35,538 nt of DNA from Gammaproteobacteria bacterium (GCA_025362015.1 JANYIO010000272.1:1-35538), one strand, 5' to 3'. Counted from the first letter of the stretch, positions 19,390-29,662 are shown. The notes: generated by a model not told the origin, from the sequence alone. Translations and numbers: made by a program.

Positions 19390-19686
19390 TTATTGGTAAT
19401 CACACCCATAACGTTGCTTTCTCTCTTCGGTATAGTCCCACCATACACGAGCTGGTTCGCCCTGCATAAAGCGGGTGATGGAAATTAATACATCCAGCAC
19501 ACAAGGATCATGGCGGGTTTGAGTTATAGCACAGAGTTGACTGTAAAGTTCAAATGGATCGCAGCCAATCAGATCATCAGGAGTTTGAATACCTAGCAAG
19601 CGCAAATCGGCAGCCCCTGCCTTACCAATATTGGGTAAATCCGTTAATTGTAATAATTTATTTCTATCAACTTTGGCGGGATTCAT
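19390..19686 (-). CDS. Helix-hairpin-helix protein, 'pathogenicity locus' (Cdd1-like) family
   Basis: About 98 aa from MNPAKVDRNKLLQLTDLPNIGKAGAADLRLLGIQTPDDLIGCDPFELY. The ORF-track start at 19734 is probably too far upstream. Confidence 0.82.
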   Translation of the reverse strand: MNPAKVDRNKLLQLTDLPNIGKAGAADLRLLGIQTPDDLIGCDPFELYSQLCAITQTRHDPCVLDVLISITRFMQGEPARVWWDYTEERKQRYGCDYQ

Positions 19687-19814
19687 GATGACCATCCTAT
19701 CTTCTAAAATCGGTAGCTTTAAAGTTAAATGCAAGATATGAAAGTAAGTAAAGGCAGTTGACTAAGGTACATAAATTGTGACAATAAATATACATAAGTC
19801 GCGGTTAAAACACT

Positions 19815-19840
19815 TAAAAAAAAGCCCAGCATAGCTGGGC
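19815..19840 (-). terminator. Rho-independent terminator of the GH128-like gene
   Basis: GCCCAGC-ATA-GCTGGGC stem with an A-run on the left (U-run in the minus-strand transcript). Confidence 0.9.
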
Positions 19841-19899
19841 ATTTTGTATTTGTTAACACTTTAAATTACGTGCATTCTTATAAAAGATGCCGCTGCTTA

Positions 19900-22128
19900 T
19901 TAATGTTTTATTATCGTTTTTCTTCCGTTAATTAATATTAACACTATCATCGACAGCAACATAAACCAACTAATTGATCCACCACCACTACTTTTTTTGC
20001 TTGATGAAACTGAGACTACCGGGCTTGCCGCTGCTGAACTTGCAGCTGAACTTGATGCCGCTTTCAGTTGGAAATTTATCCAGTTCAAACTTACCGGTTT
20101 AGTAAATACCAGACGAACTTTATGTGCACCTACCGGCAGGGCGATTGCAGAATTAATCGTTTGCCATGTGAGTAGCCCACCAGTGCCTTTTACTTCTAGG
20201 CTGACCGTTTGGGTGCCATCCACTAGTAGATTAATAACTCCATCATCTTTACTGGCGATACGCAGAGCTATGTCATAGGTCTTAGCTTCGCTAATGAGGT
20301 TATATTCAACCCACTCATCATCTACATCATCTGCATCAATAATATTTAAAAAACCTGAACTATCTACTGTCGGCTCTACGTAAGTACCTACACTGGTCGC
20401 GTAATCTTCGGCCTGAACCAATTTTGGCAAAGTGTGAACGCTGACATCACCATGCACTGGCATATTGATATAGGTATTGCCCAACTCGGTGAGCGCACCC
20501 GATTGGTGGTAATCCAATAATCCATTGTAAGGAGCACCATCGAGACGACCAATAAACCATGCGTAACGTTCAACGTCTTTATCATTTTCAAGGTAGTCAA
20601 CAGTTTGAATCAGCATACGTCTTTGCGATTCCGGGCTGGTGTTGCTTTCCCATGCAGAGAACTCAGTGAGCCAAATTGGTTTGCCATATTTTTTGAATTG
20701 ACCAACATACCATTTGATCCCCCACACATTTTCCATATACGCATGAATAGCCAGTGCATCAACCCGGCAAGTCGGGCAGAGCTTAAAGAAATCATCAAAA
20801 TAATCAAAGGGGCTAGTGTAAGTAGTACCGTTTTCTACAACGCAATTACCGCAGTAATTCATCGCGACACTAACGATTTTTAAATTGTAATCAGTGGCTA
20901 TAGCTTCCAGACGTGGCCATTGCGCGACAACTTCTGAAGGAGTCATATTCGCTTGGGCAAGAAAGTTTGGCTCATTGAACGCAAGGATATATTTTACTTC
21001 TGAATGCGCAGCAATATAAGCACGTAACTTTACTTCATCAAAGTTTTTGTCCCACGCCATAGGTACGTATTCCATACCGTAACTTTGGTAGACCGATGCC
21101 ACTGCCGCTTCAGGTGTAGTGCCCCAGTTGTACCACCAGCTTAGGCCTTTGGACATGAGCGCCATATCTTCAACTGAGTGTTCGCCATAACTTACACCGC
21201 GCTTGGTACTTTTAACTGTCTGAAAGTTTTTATCGATAAACATAGTCGCACTTACACTATTAGTACGATTGCCATCATTTGCGGTTAAGGTGACAGGATA
21301 TGAACCTTCGGCCGCATACGTGTGACTCACCACTGCGCCCATGCCAGTTGCACCATCGCCAAAATTCCAGCTGTAAGTGAGAGTATCGCCTTCAGGGTCG
21401 CGTGACTTACTAGCATCAAAATTAATAGCGACAGGCCCAGTCGCGCCCATTGCCGAAGTAATCATAACGGCGGTAGGGGCAGCGTTTTGCGCCTTTACCG
21501 TTGTACCACCAGAGAAATAAATATCATCAATACTCAGGCTTGCAACTGAAGAACCTAAAATCTGAAACACTTGCGTAACATCCGCAAGAGTTACTTTATT
21601 TTTAATGTCCGCAATAGGAATTTCTATATCGTGCCATTCCCCGTCACGCGCAAAACCATAGGGGTCACTACCATTTTTAAAGACGATCCATAATTGACCA
21701 TCTTCACCACCGCTTGTACCACTTTTTAGCCCAATACTGATATCAGTAAGGTCTTTTGATTTCATGGAAAAGTGTAACTTGCCATTTGCATTATCAAATG
21801 CAGAAAGATTGACGTGAAATGTATCTTTTACAGTCAAACCCATTCCATACCAACCCACACCGGTCGATGTAAGAATGAGCGCAGCACTACCATCACGTAC
21901 ATCGCCAGTGCCTAGCGTGAGAGTTTTTTCCCACACAAAAATATCACCATTGACACCCGGAATGAATTCTCCCGCATTTTTATGCGCGCTGGTTTCGGTG
22001 TAGATACCATAGTTGCCATTTTCAGGTGCAATCTGTGCTGTTGCTGTTAAAGCGATGACACAAGCGCTCACCACAGTGAGTGCTCGCATTAAAAAAATGC
22101 CAGGGATTTTCATGGTCTTAGTTTCCAT
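19900..22128 (-). CDS. Secreted multidomain glycoside hydrolase: N-terminal CBM-like, PKD, GH128-like catalytic, CBM6-like, Ser/Ala linker, GlyGly-CTERM-like tail
   Basis: 742 aa; PKD (DPEGDTLTYSWNFGDGATG), Asl1/GH128-like GLSWWYNWGTTP, YILAFNEPNF, PIWLTEFSAW; CBM6-like VQAEDYATSVGTYVEP; C-terminus KKSSGGGSISWFMLLSMIVLILINGRK. Confidence 0.88.
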   Translation of the reverse strand: METKTMKIPGIFLMRALTVVSACVIALTATAQIAPENGNYGIYTETSAHKNAGEFIPGVNGDIFVWEKTLTLGTGDVRDGSAALILTSTGVGWYGMGLTVKDTFHVNLSAFDNANGKLHFSMKSKDLTDISIGLKSGTSGGEDGQLWIVFKNGSDPYGFARDGEWHDIEIPIADIKNKVTLADVTQVFQILGSSVASLSIDDIYFSGGTTVKAQNAAPTAVMITSAMGATGPVAINFDASKSRDPEGDTLTYSWNFGDGATGMGAVVSHTYAAEGSYPVTLTANDGNRTNSVSATMFIDKNFQTVKSTKRGVSYGEHSVEDMALMSKGLSWWYNWGTTPEAAVASVYQSYGMEYVPMAWDKNFDEVKLRAYIAAHSEVKYILAFNEPNFLAQANMTPSEVVAQWPRLEAIATDYNLKIVSVAMNYCGNCVVENGTTYTSPFDYFDDFFKLCPTCRVDALAIHAYMENVWGIKWYVGQFKKYGKPIWLTEFSAWESNTSPESQRRMLIQTVDYLENDKDVERYAWFIGRLDGAPYNGLLDYHQSGALTELGNTYINMPVHGDVSVHTLPKLVQAEDYATSVGTYVEPTVDSSGFLNIIDADDVDDEWVEYNLISEAKTYDIALRIASKDDGVINLLVDGTQTVSLEVKGTGGLLTWQTINSAIALPVGAHKVRLVFTKPVSLNWINFQLKAASSSAASSAAASPVVSVSSSKKSSGGGSISWFMLLSMIVLILINGRKTIIKH

Positions 22129-22304
22129 TAGTTTTGTTTATTTGGATGTTTAAGGCTATTTTGCTGCTGTTGTTGATGCATGTCGCGAGGAGATACTAAC
22201 GAAGAAAAAATCATCAAGCGTTCTATTGAACGGAAAGACGGATAAATTTAAGGTACGAACAATTTTTTTAAATCAAACGCAGGGGTGATTTCGCGTAACA
22301 ACGA

Positions 22305-24791
22305 TTATTTTTGTTCTTGTTGTGCTAATTTTCTTTTCGTAAGTGCAGTAGCTTCATGCTCTAAAGGATTTTCTGGCCACGGATGGCGTGGGAATGTTCC
22401 ACGTACATGCTTACGTACGTCGGGGTAGCCTTGCTGCCAAAAGGTTTGCAAATTGGCCGTGATCGCCAAGGGGCTGCCATTGGGTGCGAGCAAATGTATT
22501 TTTAAGGGTAACTTACCATTAGCTAGCTCTAATTTCTCACAACCAAAAAACTCTTGTAACTTAGCGGAAACTTGCGGCATACCTTCTGCGGAAAATTCTA
22601 CGGTGATACTACGCCCACTGGGCAACTGGATTTTTTCTGGCAATAATTGATTCATTTTTTGGCAGTTATCGTAACCCAAATGAAATTCCAACGCGTTATG
22701 CCATGGCAATTGTTCAAGTCGTGTTTGTGCCGTTAAAAAAGGTTGCAGCCATTTATCTAATGAAGCGATTAATGCAGCTTCGCTCACATCGGGAAAAGCT
22801 GCTAATTCTGGCATAGTGTTGTCATTAAACATTAACAAACACCGCGCTCGCTGTAACAACCGCGATGCGTTGTCGCTCCATTGCAAAGCTGAAAAACCTT
22901 TTTCAGCGATAAGTTCGCGGATGTGTACTAACAACATCGTTGCTATTTTTTCTGGAAGTATGGGTGCAAGCTGTTCATCAATAATCACACCGCCCATACG
23001 CCAAATAGTTTGTGTATGCCAACCGCTACTTTTGCATACTAGCTGTATTTGTGCCTGACTCAGCAAACGCTGTTGCTCTTTCGACAGTTCCAACGCTACG
23101 CCTATGCCTGCATGGCCTTTAGGTTTTGGATTGATAATGGGAAACACAGCCCATGCAGAATTTAATTTTTCCTGGGCAACCACACTAATTCCAGAATTTA
23201 AACGATAACGACCTGACTCTTGCTTAAAGCCAATACGATCACTAAAAGCTTTTGCAACTGACAGGGCATTTATCGATTGTACATTTATATTTTTGTTTTG
23301 CCCAACTTGCAACTGTAATTTTCCCAACCAACGCTTTTGTTGCTGCTGCCACTGGCGGTTACGTTTTAATTCTTGCGCAGCATTGCCTAACCAGTCATCA
23401 AAACTATCTTCACTATTAAGTTCAAAGTGCAATGCTAAGGCTAACAGCAAGGTATATTCAGAAATTTTATGCTGGTGAATTTGTTGTTGATGAAAGAGCA
23501 GTAATGCAGCAATCCGTGGATGTGTACCCAGCGCACTGACCAGTTCACCTGCAGCAGTAATTTTTAATTGCTCATCCAACAAATTCATTTGCTGTAGTTG
23601 TTGTCGCGCAAAATTAAGCGCTAACGAGTTGGGCACTTCTAACCACGACAAGCTTTCTACCGGACTACCCCAATGTGCAAGCCGCAATGCAAGTGGTAAA
23701 TAATCAGTCGCGCGAATTTCTGGCAAATTAGCAGCAGCCAAAGGTTGGTCTTGCGACCAAAGACGAATACAGTGCCCCGCTTGCACCCGCCCTGCTCTAC
23801 CGCGACGCTGATCTGCGCTTGCCTGACTAATGCGTGAATTGCGCAAGCGTGTTATGCCAGTGCGCTGTTCATAATCAGGCCTGCGCACTAAACCTGAATC
23901 AATCACTAAGGTTACATCAGCAATGGTTAATGAAGTTTCTGCAATATTGGTGGCAAGAATAATGCGCGGACCTTGCTCTGGATTGAGCGCACGTTTTTGT
24001 TCGGCAGCAGGAACCCGGCTGTGTAAACGGTAAACTGCTAATGCAGGATAAGCCTGTTGGATTGCTTGTGTGCATTTTTCAATATCATACCAACCAGGTA
24101 AAAAAACCAGAGTGGTAGAATTTTGCCAAGCTGGGTAAGACATTAATGCGCGAAGCAAATGCTCTTCCAACTTTTCAGGATAAAGTGTATTCGTTTTAGC
24201 CGGTAAAAATGCTGTCGTTACCGGAAAACATTTTCCGGGTGTAAATAAACGCTGAGCAATTTTTTGTTGCAATGCCGGATCTGGTGTTGCACTCATTAGC
24301 ACTAGCTGTAAATCATCACGCAGAATTTGTACTTCTTGCAACCACACCCAAGCAACATCTTGATTAACGGAACGCTCGTGAATTTCATCGAGCATGACAC
24401 AGGCAACATTGTCCAACGTAGGGTTTTGCAATAAGTGTTGTAGCAAAATTCCAGGCGTCATTAATAACAATCGCGTTTTGTCGCCGCAGCAATTATCGTA
24501 AGGTACCTGGTAGCCAACAGTTTGACCAACCTCTTCACCTACCAATTCTGCCAAACGTTGTGCCAAGGCTTGTGCAGCTAATACACGCGGTTGAATCAGC
24601 CACACCACTTTATCGATAGGTGTTTTTTCTAAAACCCACAAAGGTGCAAGTGTGGATTTACCCGCACCCGGCTCTGCTTCCAATAATAAGCATCCGCGCG
24701 ATAGTGATGATAAAAACTCTTCACGTAAATCAGTAAGAGGATATCTTGGCAAATTATGAAAAAACTTTTCACCGCCGATTAAATTATTCAA
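22305..24791 (-). CDS. hrpB: ATP-dependent helicase HrpB
   Basis: 828 aa; LEAEPGAGKSTLAPL (Walker A), DEIH box, LATNIAETSLTIADV, QRRGRAGR, HrpB C-terminal region. Confidence 0.95.
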   Translation of the reverse strand: MNNLIGGEKFFHNLPRYPLTDLREEFLSSLSRGCLLLEAEPGAGKSTLAPLWVLEKTPIDKVVWLIQPRVLAAQALAQRLAELVGEEVGQTVGYQVPYDNCCGDKTRLLLMTPGILLQHLLQNPTLDNVACVMLDEIHERSVNQDVAWVWLQEVQILRDDLQLVLMSATPDPALQQKIAQRLFTPGKCFPVTTAFLPAKTNTLYPEKLEEHLLRALMSYPAWQNSTTLVFLPGWYDIEKCTQAIQQAYPALAVYRLHSRVPAAEQKRALNPEQGPRIILATNIAETSLTIADVTLVIDSGLVRRPDYEQRTGITRLRNSRISQASADQRRGRAGRVQAGHCIRLWSQDQPLAAANLPEIRATDYLPLALRLAHWGSPVESLSWLEVPNSLALNFARQQLQQMNLLDEQLKITAAGELVSALGTHPRIAALLLFHQQQIHQHKISEYTLLLALALHFELNSEDSFDDWLGNAAQELKRNRQWQQQQKRWLGKLQLQVGQNKNINVQSINALSVAKAFSDRIGFKQESGRYRLNSGISVVAQEKLNSAWAVFPIINPKPKGHAGIGVALELSKEQQRLLSQAQIQLVCKSSGWHTQTIWRMGGVIIDEQLAPILPEKIATMLLVHIRELIAEKGFSALQWSDNASRLLQRARCLLMFNDNTMPELAAFPDVSEAALIASLDKWLQPFLTAQTRLEQLPWHNALEFHLGYDNCQKMNQLLPEKIQLPSGRSITVEFSAEGMPQVSAKLQEFFGCEKLELANGKLPLKIHLLAPNGSPLAITANLQTFWQQGYPDVRKHVRGTFPRHPWPENPLEHEATALTKRKLAQQEQK

Positions 24792-25494
24792 GGCTATTGA
24801 TAAATGTATTAAGTGTTAAACGGCCAGTACGCGGATTAGGATCAAAATTAAAATCAGGGCTAATATTACCTGAATGCAAACTATTGCCGCGATACATAAT
24901 TATGCGATTAAATACTGCATCATAGGATGCAATTTGCTCGTAATATTTATTACTGCCATTGATATATTGACCCAGCCAACACGGATCTTCCTCTTCTTGC
25001 AAAAAATATTTTTTCATTTCTATCATACGAGCATCATTAACCATCTCAAATCCAGTTGCGCGATGACGATAGAGAGAAGTGCCGCCTTTATCCGCCGAAC
25101 ATAAATAATGAATCGCTGCAAATTGTGAGTTCACAGGTGAATCTATATGTGGTCGTGACTGCGCTGGCTGCAAACTAGCAGGTGGCGCAATAACCATTGA
25201 AAAAAAAGACTTGGAATGAGTAATATTTTCAGAAGCTATGTTAAACGTGTTGCAGATAATATGCCGTAAATGGGTATACATGGCAGCAGCATAAAATTGC
25301 GGCACCATAGCTTGAACACCGGGGTACAAATAAGTAGATTCACCAAAATGACAATAACGCTCAGCAACTTCTATTAATAATTCTGCTTTATCCAGAAAAT
25401 TATCGATGATTAAAACGGGGCTTTTTTCTTCACCCACATAATCAACATGATAGCGAAAGTTGGCATGCAAAGGTGGTACAAAATCTGAACTCAT
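24784..25494 (-). CDS. DUF6445-like protein, probable 2OG-Fe(II) oxygenase-type fold
   Basis: 236 aa; PVLIIDNFLDKAELLIEVAE, PHIDSPVNSQFAAIHYLC (HxD), NSLHSGNI (distal H), RTGRLTLNTFI (R). Overlaps hrpB by 8 nt. Confidence 0.72.
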   Translation of the reverse strand: MSSDFVPPLHANFRYHVDYVGEEKSPVLIIDNFLDKAELLIEVAERYCHFGESTYLYPGVQAMVPQFYAAAMYTHLRHIICNTFNIASENITHSKSFFSMVIAPPASLQPAQSRPHIDSPVNSQFAAIHYLCSADKGGTSLYRHRATGFEMVNDARMIEMKKYFLQEEEDPCWLGQYINGSNKYYEQIASYDAVFNRIIMYRGNSLHSGNISPDFNFDPNPRTGRLTLNTFINSLE

Positions 25495-25541
25495 TTATTA
25501 TCTCCGCAGCATGTTCATTAAAACAAAATTATATTAAACCA

Positions 25542-27560
25542 TTATAATAATACAATGGTGACTCCAGCCAGTAAATTTCGTGCTTGTGCCGGCTCAAACG
25601 CGCGGCCATTGTTTTGATTGACAATTACTGAACCAACATAAGTTTCATCGGTTACATTTGCAAGTTTAATCCACCATTGGCCCTGCCATATAGGAACAGC
25701 TGTTGCGCCTGTCGTTAAGCGGCCTGAAAGCGCAATATCTGCGGTAGTACTTGCAGGTGCTTTTATTAAATTATTATCGCTGGTAGCAACAGCACTTCGG
25801 TGTGCAAAACGAATGAATACTTGAAAATCATTATTGAATGGCTGCCAATTAAGTTGCAGATAGTGATTAATTTTTGCAACACCTGGTAATTGCATTCCGT
25901 TCCATTGGCCCTGATCGTATTCGGCATTTAAGTAGTTCGATACAAAATGGCTATCCCATTGTTTAGACAGCTGCCAACGGCCACCTAACTCTAACCCCTT
26001 ACGTTCAGTTGCGGCTGCATTGCGATAACTGGTACGACCATTTTGTGATTGATCAACAACTATTTCATCTTGCGTATGAATTGTAAAAGCGGTGAGCGCG
26101 GTATTCATTCCTTGCCGCTGATACTTTATCCCCAATTCATGCTGATGATTTTGCGCAGCCTCTAACGCTTGATTAAACCCCTTATCACTTACAGTGTAAG
26201 CAGTTTCGGTAAGGGTTGGAGTTTCAAATCCACCACCGCTACTCGCATGCAGAATCCAACTTTTAGTCAATTCGTAACGGGTTTCCAACGCTTTGGATAA
26301 ATGACTAAATTCACGATTGCCGCTGTCATCGCCATTACCCGGCACAACAAAATAATCAGCCACGGCAAAATTAACCTGTGATTCTCGCAATCCCGCCAGC
26401 CATTGCCAACGCGCGGTTGGCTGCCACTGCGCAATAGCATACACGTCGCGGCTATCGACTTGTCCCAATTCGTTACGGCGCAAATTACCGCGATTACCAG
26501 CGAAGTTAATGTAGCCTTTACGCTTATCGTCCATTATTGAATACTCACCGCCCAACGTAATGCTGGCTGGTTGATTATTCAATGCAATATCCCAAGTGTA
26601 ATTGCCATTTGCACCATTAAAATTACGCTGTAAATCTACCACACCACCCGAGTTAGCTATCGCATCCCCTTTTTGCGCGAGGTATTGTTCAATAGCGCGT
26701 TTACCATTCCACAATGCTAATTGCCAGCGCCGACCACCTTCTGCTTGACGTAAACTCAATGCGGTTTGTTGATGATGAATTTGCTTGCGGGTATTAAAAA
26801 ATGTCGCTGCTGAATTAAGTTGTTGCGGGTCAGTTTGCCATTCCAGTTCGGTAAGCCCAAGTGGATCTTGCAATTGCGGTGCGGATTCTTTATCAAAACG
26901 TAATTGGGCTTGGATGTTATTGTCAAAATGATAATAGGCTTGCGCGCCCAACTGTTCGCGCTCCGCATGGGCATGAGGGTGATCGCCAGCTGCTTGTAAA
27001 TGACTGCCTTGAGCACGCAAAGCAAAGTCGTTTTGCTGCCATTCACCCAGCACATTTTCACGTGCTAAACCGGATTCATCGGCAGAACCACCGAACGCAA
27101 TATTATTGATTGTTGGCGCCTGGGTTTGTAATCGAATTACACCACCAGCACCGTTACCATAGAGTGCTGCTACTGGTCCTGTTAATACATTTACCTGACT
27201 AACACTATCCAGTATTGCACCTGAAAATTGCCCCTGACCATCCGGCATGGTCAGGGGAATTCCATCTATCTGTAAATCTACGCCGCGCACACCAAAGGCT
27301 GAGCGAGCGCCAAAACCACGCAGGGTGATGCGAGTATCTTGCGCATAATTCGAGCGACTGTCCGCTTGTATACCGGATAAGCCCGACAAAAATTCTGCGG
27401 CATCACTGCGCGCGCCGGGCATTAACTCTTTTACAGTAACGGAATATTCACGCTCATCTGCCTTGGAAACTTTAGCCGTAACCACCAAAGTTTCTATCTC
27501 AACAAACGCATAACAACGCACAGGTAATATGCATAGAAACAAAAATTTTCTCATAATCAT
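25542..27560 (-). CDS. TonB-dependent receptor, YncD/PqqU-like
   Basis: 672 aa; plug domain DSRSNYAQDTRITLRGFGARSAFGVRGVDLQIDGIPLTMPDGQGQFSGAILDSVSQVNVLTGPVAALYGNGAGGVIRL; 22-strand-barrel type length. Confidence 0.9.
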   Translation of the reverse strand: MIMRKFLFLCILPVRCYAFVEIETLVVTAKVSKADEREYSVTVKELMPGARSDAAEFLSGLSGIQADSRSNYAQDTRITLRGFGARSAFGVRGVDLQIDGIPLTMPDGQGQFSGAILDSVSQVNVLTGPVAALYGNGAGGVIRLQTQAPTINNIAFGGSADESGLARENVLGEWQQNDFALRAQGSHLQAAGDHPHAHAEREQLGAQAYYHFDNNIQAQLRFDKESAPQLQDPLGLTELEWQTDPQQLNSAATFFNTRKQIHHQQTALSLRQAEGGRRWQLALWNGKRAIEQYLAQKGDAIANSGGVVDLQRNFNGANGNYTWDIALNNQPASITLGGEYSIMDDKRKGYINFAGNRGNLRRNELGQVDSRDVYAIAQWQPTARWQWLAGLRESQVNFAVADYFVVPGNGDDSGNREFSHLSKALETRYELTKSWILHASSGGGFETPTLTETAYTVSDKGFNQALEAAQNHQHELGIKYQRQGMNTALTAFTIHTQDEIVVDQSQNGRTSYRNAAATERKGLELGGRWQLSKQWDSHFVSNYLNAEYDQGQWNGMQLPGVAKINHYLQLNWQPFNNDFQVFIRFAHRSAVATSDNNLIKAPASTTADIALSGRLTTGATAVPIWQGQWWIKLANVTDETYVGSVIVNQNNGRAFEPAQARNLLAGVTIVLL

Positions 27561-27670
27561 AAATAGCTGCGCCGCTTGATTGGGGTAAACGAATCATTAA
27601 GCGCACTAGTTTAACGGGTGGAGCGAGTAAATAGATGCAATTAAAAATAAAGGATAATCGGCCGCCTGGC

Positions 27671-28627
27671 TTAGGCTACCTGCACCACAATTTTTCCAAT
27701 CGCTCTACCACCTTCACTTTTCTCCTGCGCTTGCACAATGTCTTTCAGCGCATAAACACTGTCCATAACGATTTGAATTTTTCCCGCATCAATCAATTTC
27801 GCCAATTCATTTAGCTGTGGTGCGCTGGGTTGAACAAAACAAAATAACGGTGTTACGCCATGTTGCTCTGCAGTGGCGGCATCGGGAACAGAGACAATCG
27901 ACACTAATCGACCACCGCGTTTCAAAGTCTTCCAGGACTTCTGCTCAACATCGCCACCCAAGGTATCAAACACTACGTCCAGATCGCGCAACTCACTAAA
28001 ATCCTGTTGCGTGTAATCAATCACTTCATCAGCGCCCAGGCTTTTCAGTAGCGCCACATTGCGTGTAGAACTGGTGGTATACACATAAGCACCACGCAAT
28101 TTCGCCAATTGAATCGCAAAAGTACCAACACCACCGGAACCGGCGTGGATTAACACGCGTTCGTCAGCTTGTAGTTTTGCAAATTCATACAGCACTTGCC
28201 ATGCAGTAAGCGCAACTAAAGGAACTGCTGCGGCCTCTTGCCAGTTAAGGGTCTGTGGTTTGTGGGCAATCTCGCTAGCGCGTACTGCGATGTATTCTGC
28301 ATAAGCGCCATCACGAGCAATATCCGGGCGACTATAAACTGCATCACCCATTTTCCAGCCGGTGACTTTGTCGCCCAAGGCAACAATCTCACCTGCGAGA
28401 TCCCAACCTAAAGTCAATGGCAATTTATGTGGCAGGAAATTTTGCAGGTAGCCTTTGCGTACTTTCCAATCCACTGGGTTAATGCTTGTCGCGTGGATTT
28501 TGACTAATACATCATCCGCATTAACGGTGGGAATAGGCGCAGGTTCGAGAGTTAACACCTCTCGCTCACCGTAACTATGGATGCGAGCGGCTTGTTGTGT
28601 TTGTGGTATTTGATAGGATTGGCTCAT
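27671..28627 (-). CDS. NADP-dependent quinone oxidoreductase / zinc-less MDR-family alcohol dehydrogenase
   Basis: 318 aa; ATSINPVDWKVRKGYL, LGWDLAGEIVALG, HAGSGGVGTFAIQLAKLRGA. Confidence 0.92.
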   Translation of the reverse strand: MSQSYQIPQTQQAARIHSYGEREVLTLEPAPIPTVNADDVLVKIHATSINPVDWKVRKGYLQNFLPHKLPLTLGWDLAGEIVALGDKVTGWKMGDAVYSRPDIARDGAYAEYIAVRASEIAHKPQTLNWQEAAAVPLVALTAWQVLYEFAKLQADERVLIHAGSGGVGTFAIQLAKLRGAYVYTTSSTRNVALLKSLGADEVIDYTQQDFSELRDLDVVFDTLGGDVEQKSWKTLKRGGRLVSIVSVPDAATAEQHGVTPLFCFVQPSAPQLNELAKLIDAGKIQIVMDSVYALKDIVQAQEKSEGGRAIGKIVVQVA

Positions 28628-28686
28628 GATAAAACTCCTGACTGGTTAAGTTGAATAACATTGAGACCAGTCTAAGGCAAAAAAAA

Positions 28687-28717
28687 TCTCTTGATTAGCC
28701 CGCTTTTTATCACTAGA
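28687..28717. promoter_or_regulatory. Candidate LysR-regulator operator in the divergent intergenic region
   Basis: Imperfect inverted repeat TCTCTTGAT-N13-ATCACTAGA (7 of 9 positions pair) between divergent oxidoreductase and lysR genes. Confidence 0.3.
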
Positions 28718-28750
28718 TTGTTTCCATTAACTCAACAAAAGTGAATTATC

Positions 28751-29662
28751 ATGCCTATACCTATTGACCGGCTTTCAGGCCTAATGCTGTTTGCGCGTGT
28801 AGCACAATACGGCAGCTTATCGGCGGCAGCTCAGAGCCTTGGCATTAGCCGTTCAGCGGTGAGCAAGCAATTAAGCAATTTTGAAACACAAATAGGCGCA
28901 CGCCTTGTGCAGCGAACAACACGTAAACTTGCGCTCACTGAACTCGGCGAACAAATTTTACAAGAGGCAGAGCGAGTGGATGTTGCCTTAAATACTATAG
29001 AAAGCATTACCGATAACTTCAGCCAACAGGTGCGCGGCAAGCTGCGAGTTTCGTGCTCGACTTCGTTAGGGAGAGTGGCGTTAATGCCGCTATTAAAGGA
29101 TTTTTCCGAGCGTTATCCCGAGCTAGAATTGGAGCTGGGGCTGGAAGACAGATTTGTTGATTTAGTCGCGGAGCAAATAGACGTTGCTATCCGCATCGGC
29201 CACTTGCCTGACTCGTCATTAATTGCTCGACGCCTGGGTGAACTTCGCTGGAAACTAACTGCCAGCCCAAGTTATATCGCCCAATACGGTGAACCAAAAA
29301 CACCTGCTGATCTTACAAATCACGCCTGTTTGTTTTACGGCAGCCGCAGGCAATTCATGAATATCTGGAACTTTACAACTGCGGAAGGGGTAGAGAGTAT
29401 TAAAGTAACCGGCCCTTTAGTCATCAACGATGCTTGTGCTTTAGTCGATGCCGCCATTAACGGCATGGGGATTTTATTAATTGATGATGCCTTGCTGGGC
29501 GATGCATTGGCTAAAAGACAGTTAGTTCCTTTATTGCAGAATTATCCACTCGCACCCGGCTTTCCTGTTTATGTGGTTTATCCCGCGCGAAACTTTTTGC
29601 CAGCAAAAACCTTAGCGTTTGTAGAGTTTTTGCTGGCAAAATTAATTCCACTCCTGGCTTAA
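28751..29662 (+). CDS. LysR-family transcriptional regulator
   Basis: 303 aa; HTH (GSLSAAAQSLGISRSAVSKQLSNFETQIGARLVQRTTR) and substrate-binding domain. Confidence 0.95.
   Translation: MPIPIDRLSGLMLFARVAQYGSLSAAAQSLGISRSAVSKQLSNFETQIGARLVQRTTRKLALTELGEQILQEAERVDVALNTIESITDNFSQQVRGKLRVSCSTSLGRVALMPLLKDFSERYPELELELGLEDRFVDLVAEQIDVAIRIGHLPDSSLIARRLGELRWKLTASPSYIAQYGEPKTPADLTNHACLFYGSRRQFMNIWNFTTAEGVESIKVTGPLVINDACALVDAAINGMGILLIDDALLGDALAKRQLVPLLQNYPLAPGFPVYVVYPARNFLPAKTLAFVEFLLAKLIPLLA

Noticed and set aside
18540-19686. ABM protein, short EamA transporter and HHH protein as a possible functional module
   Set aside because: Same strand but families are unrelated and ubiquitous; nothing in the sequence ties them together.
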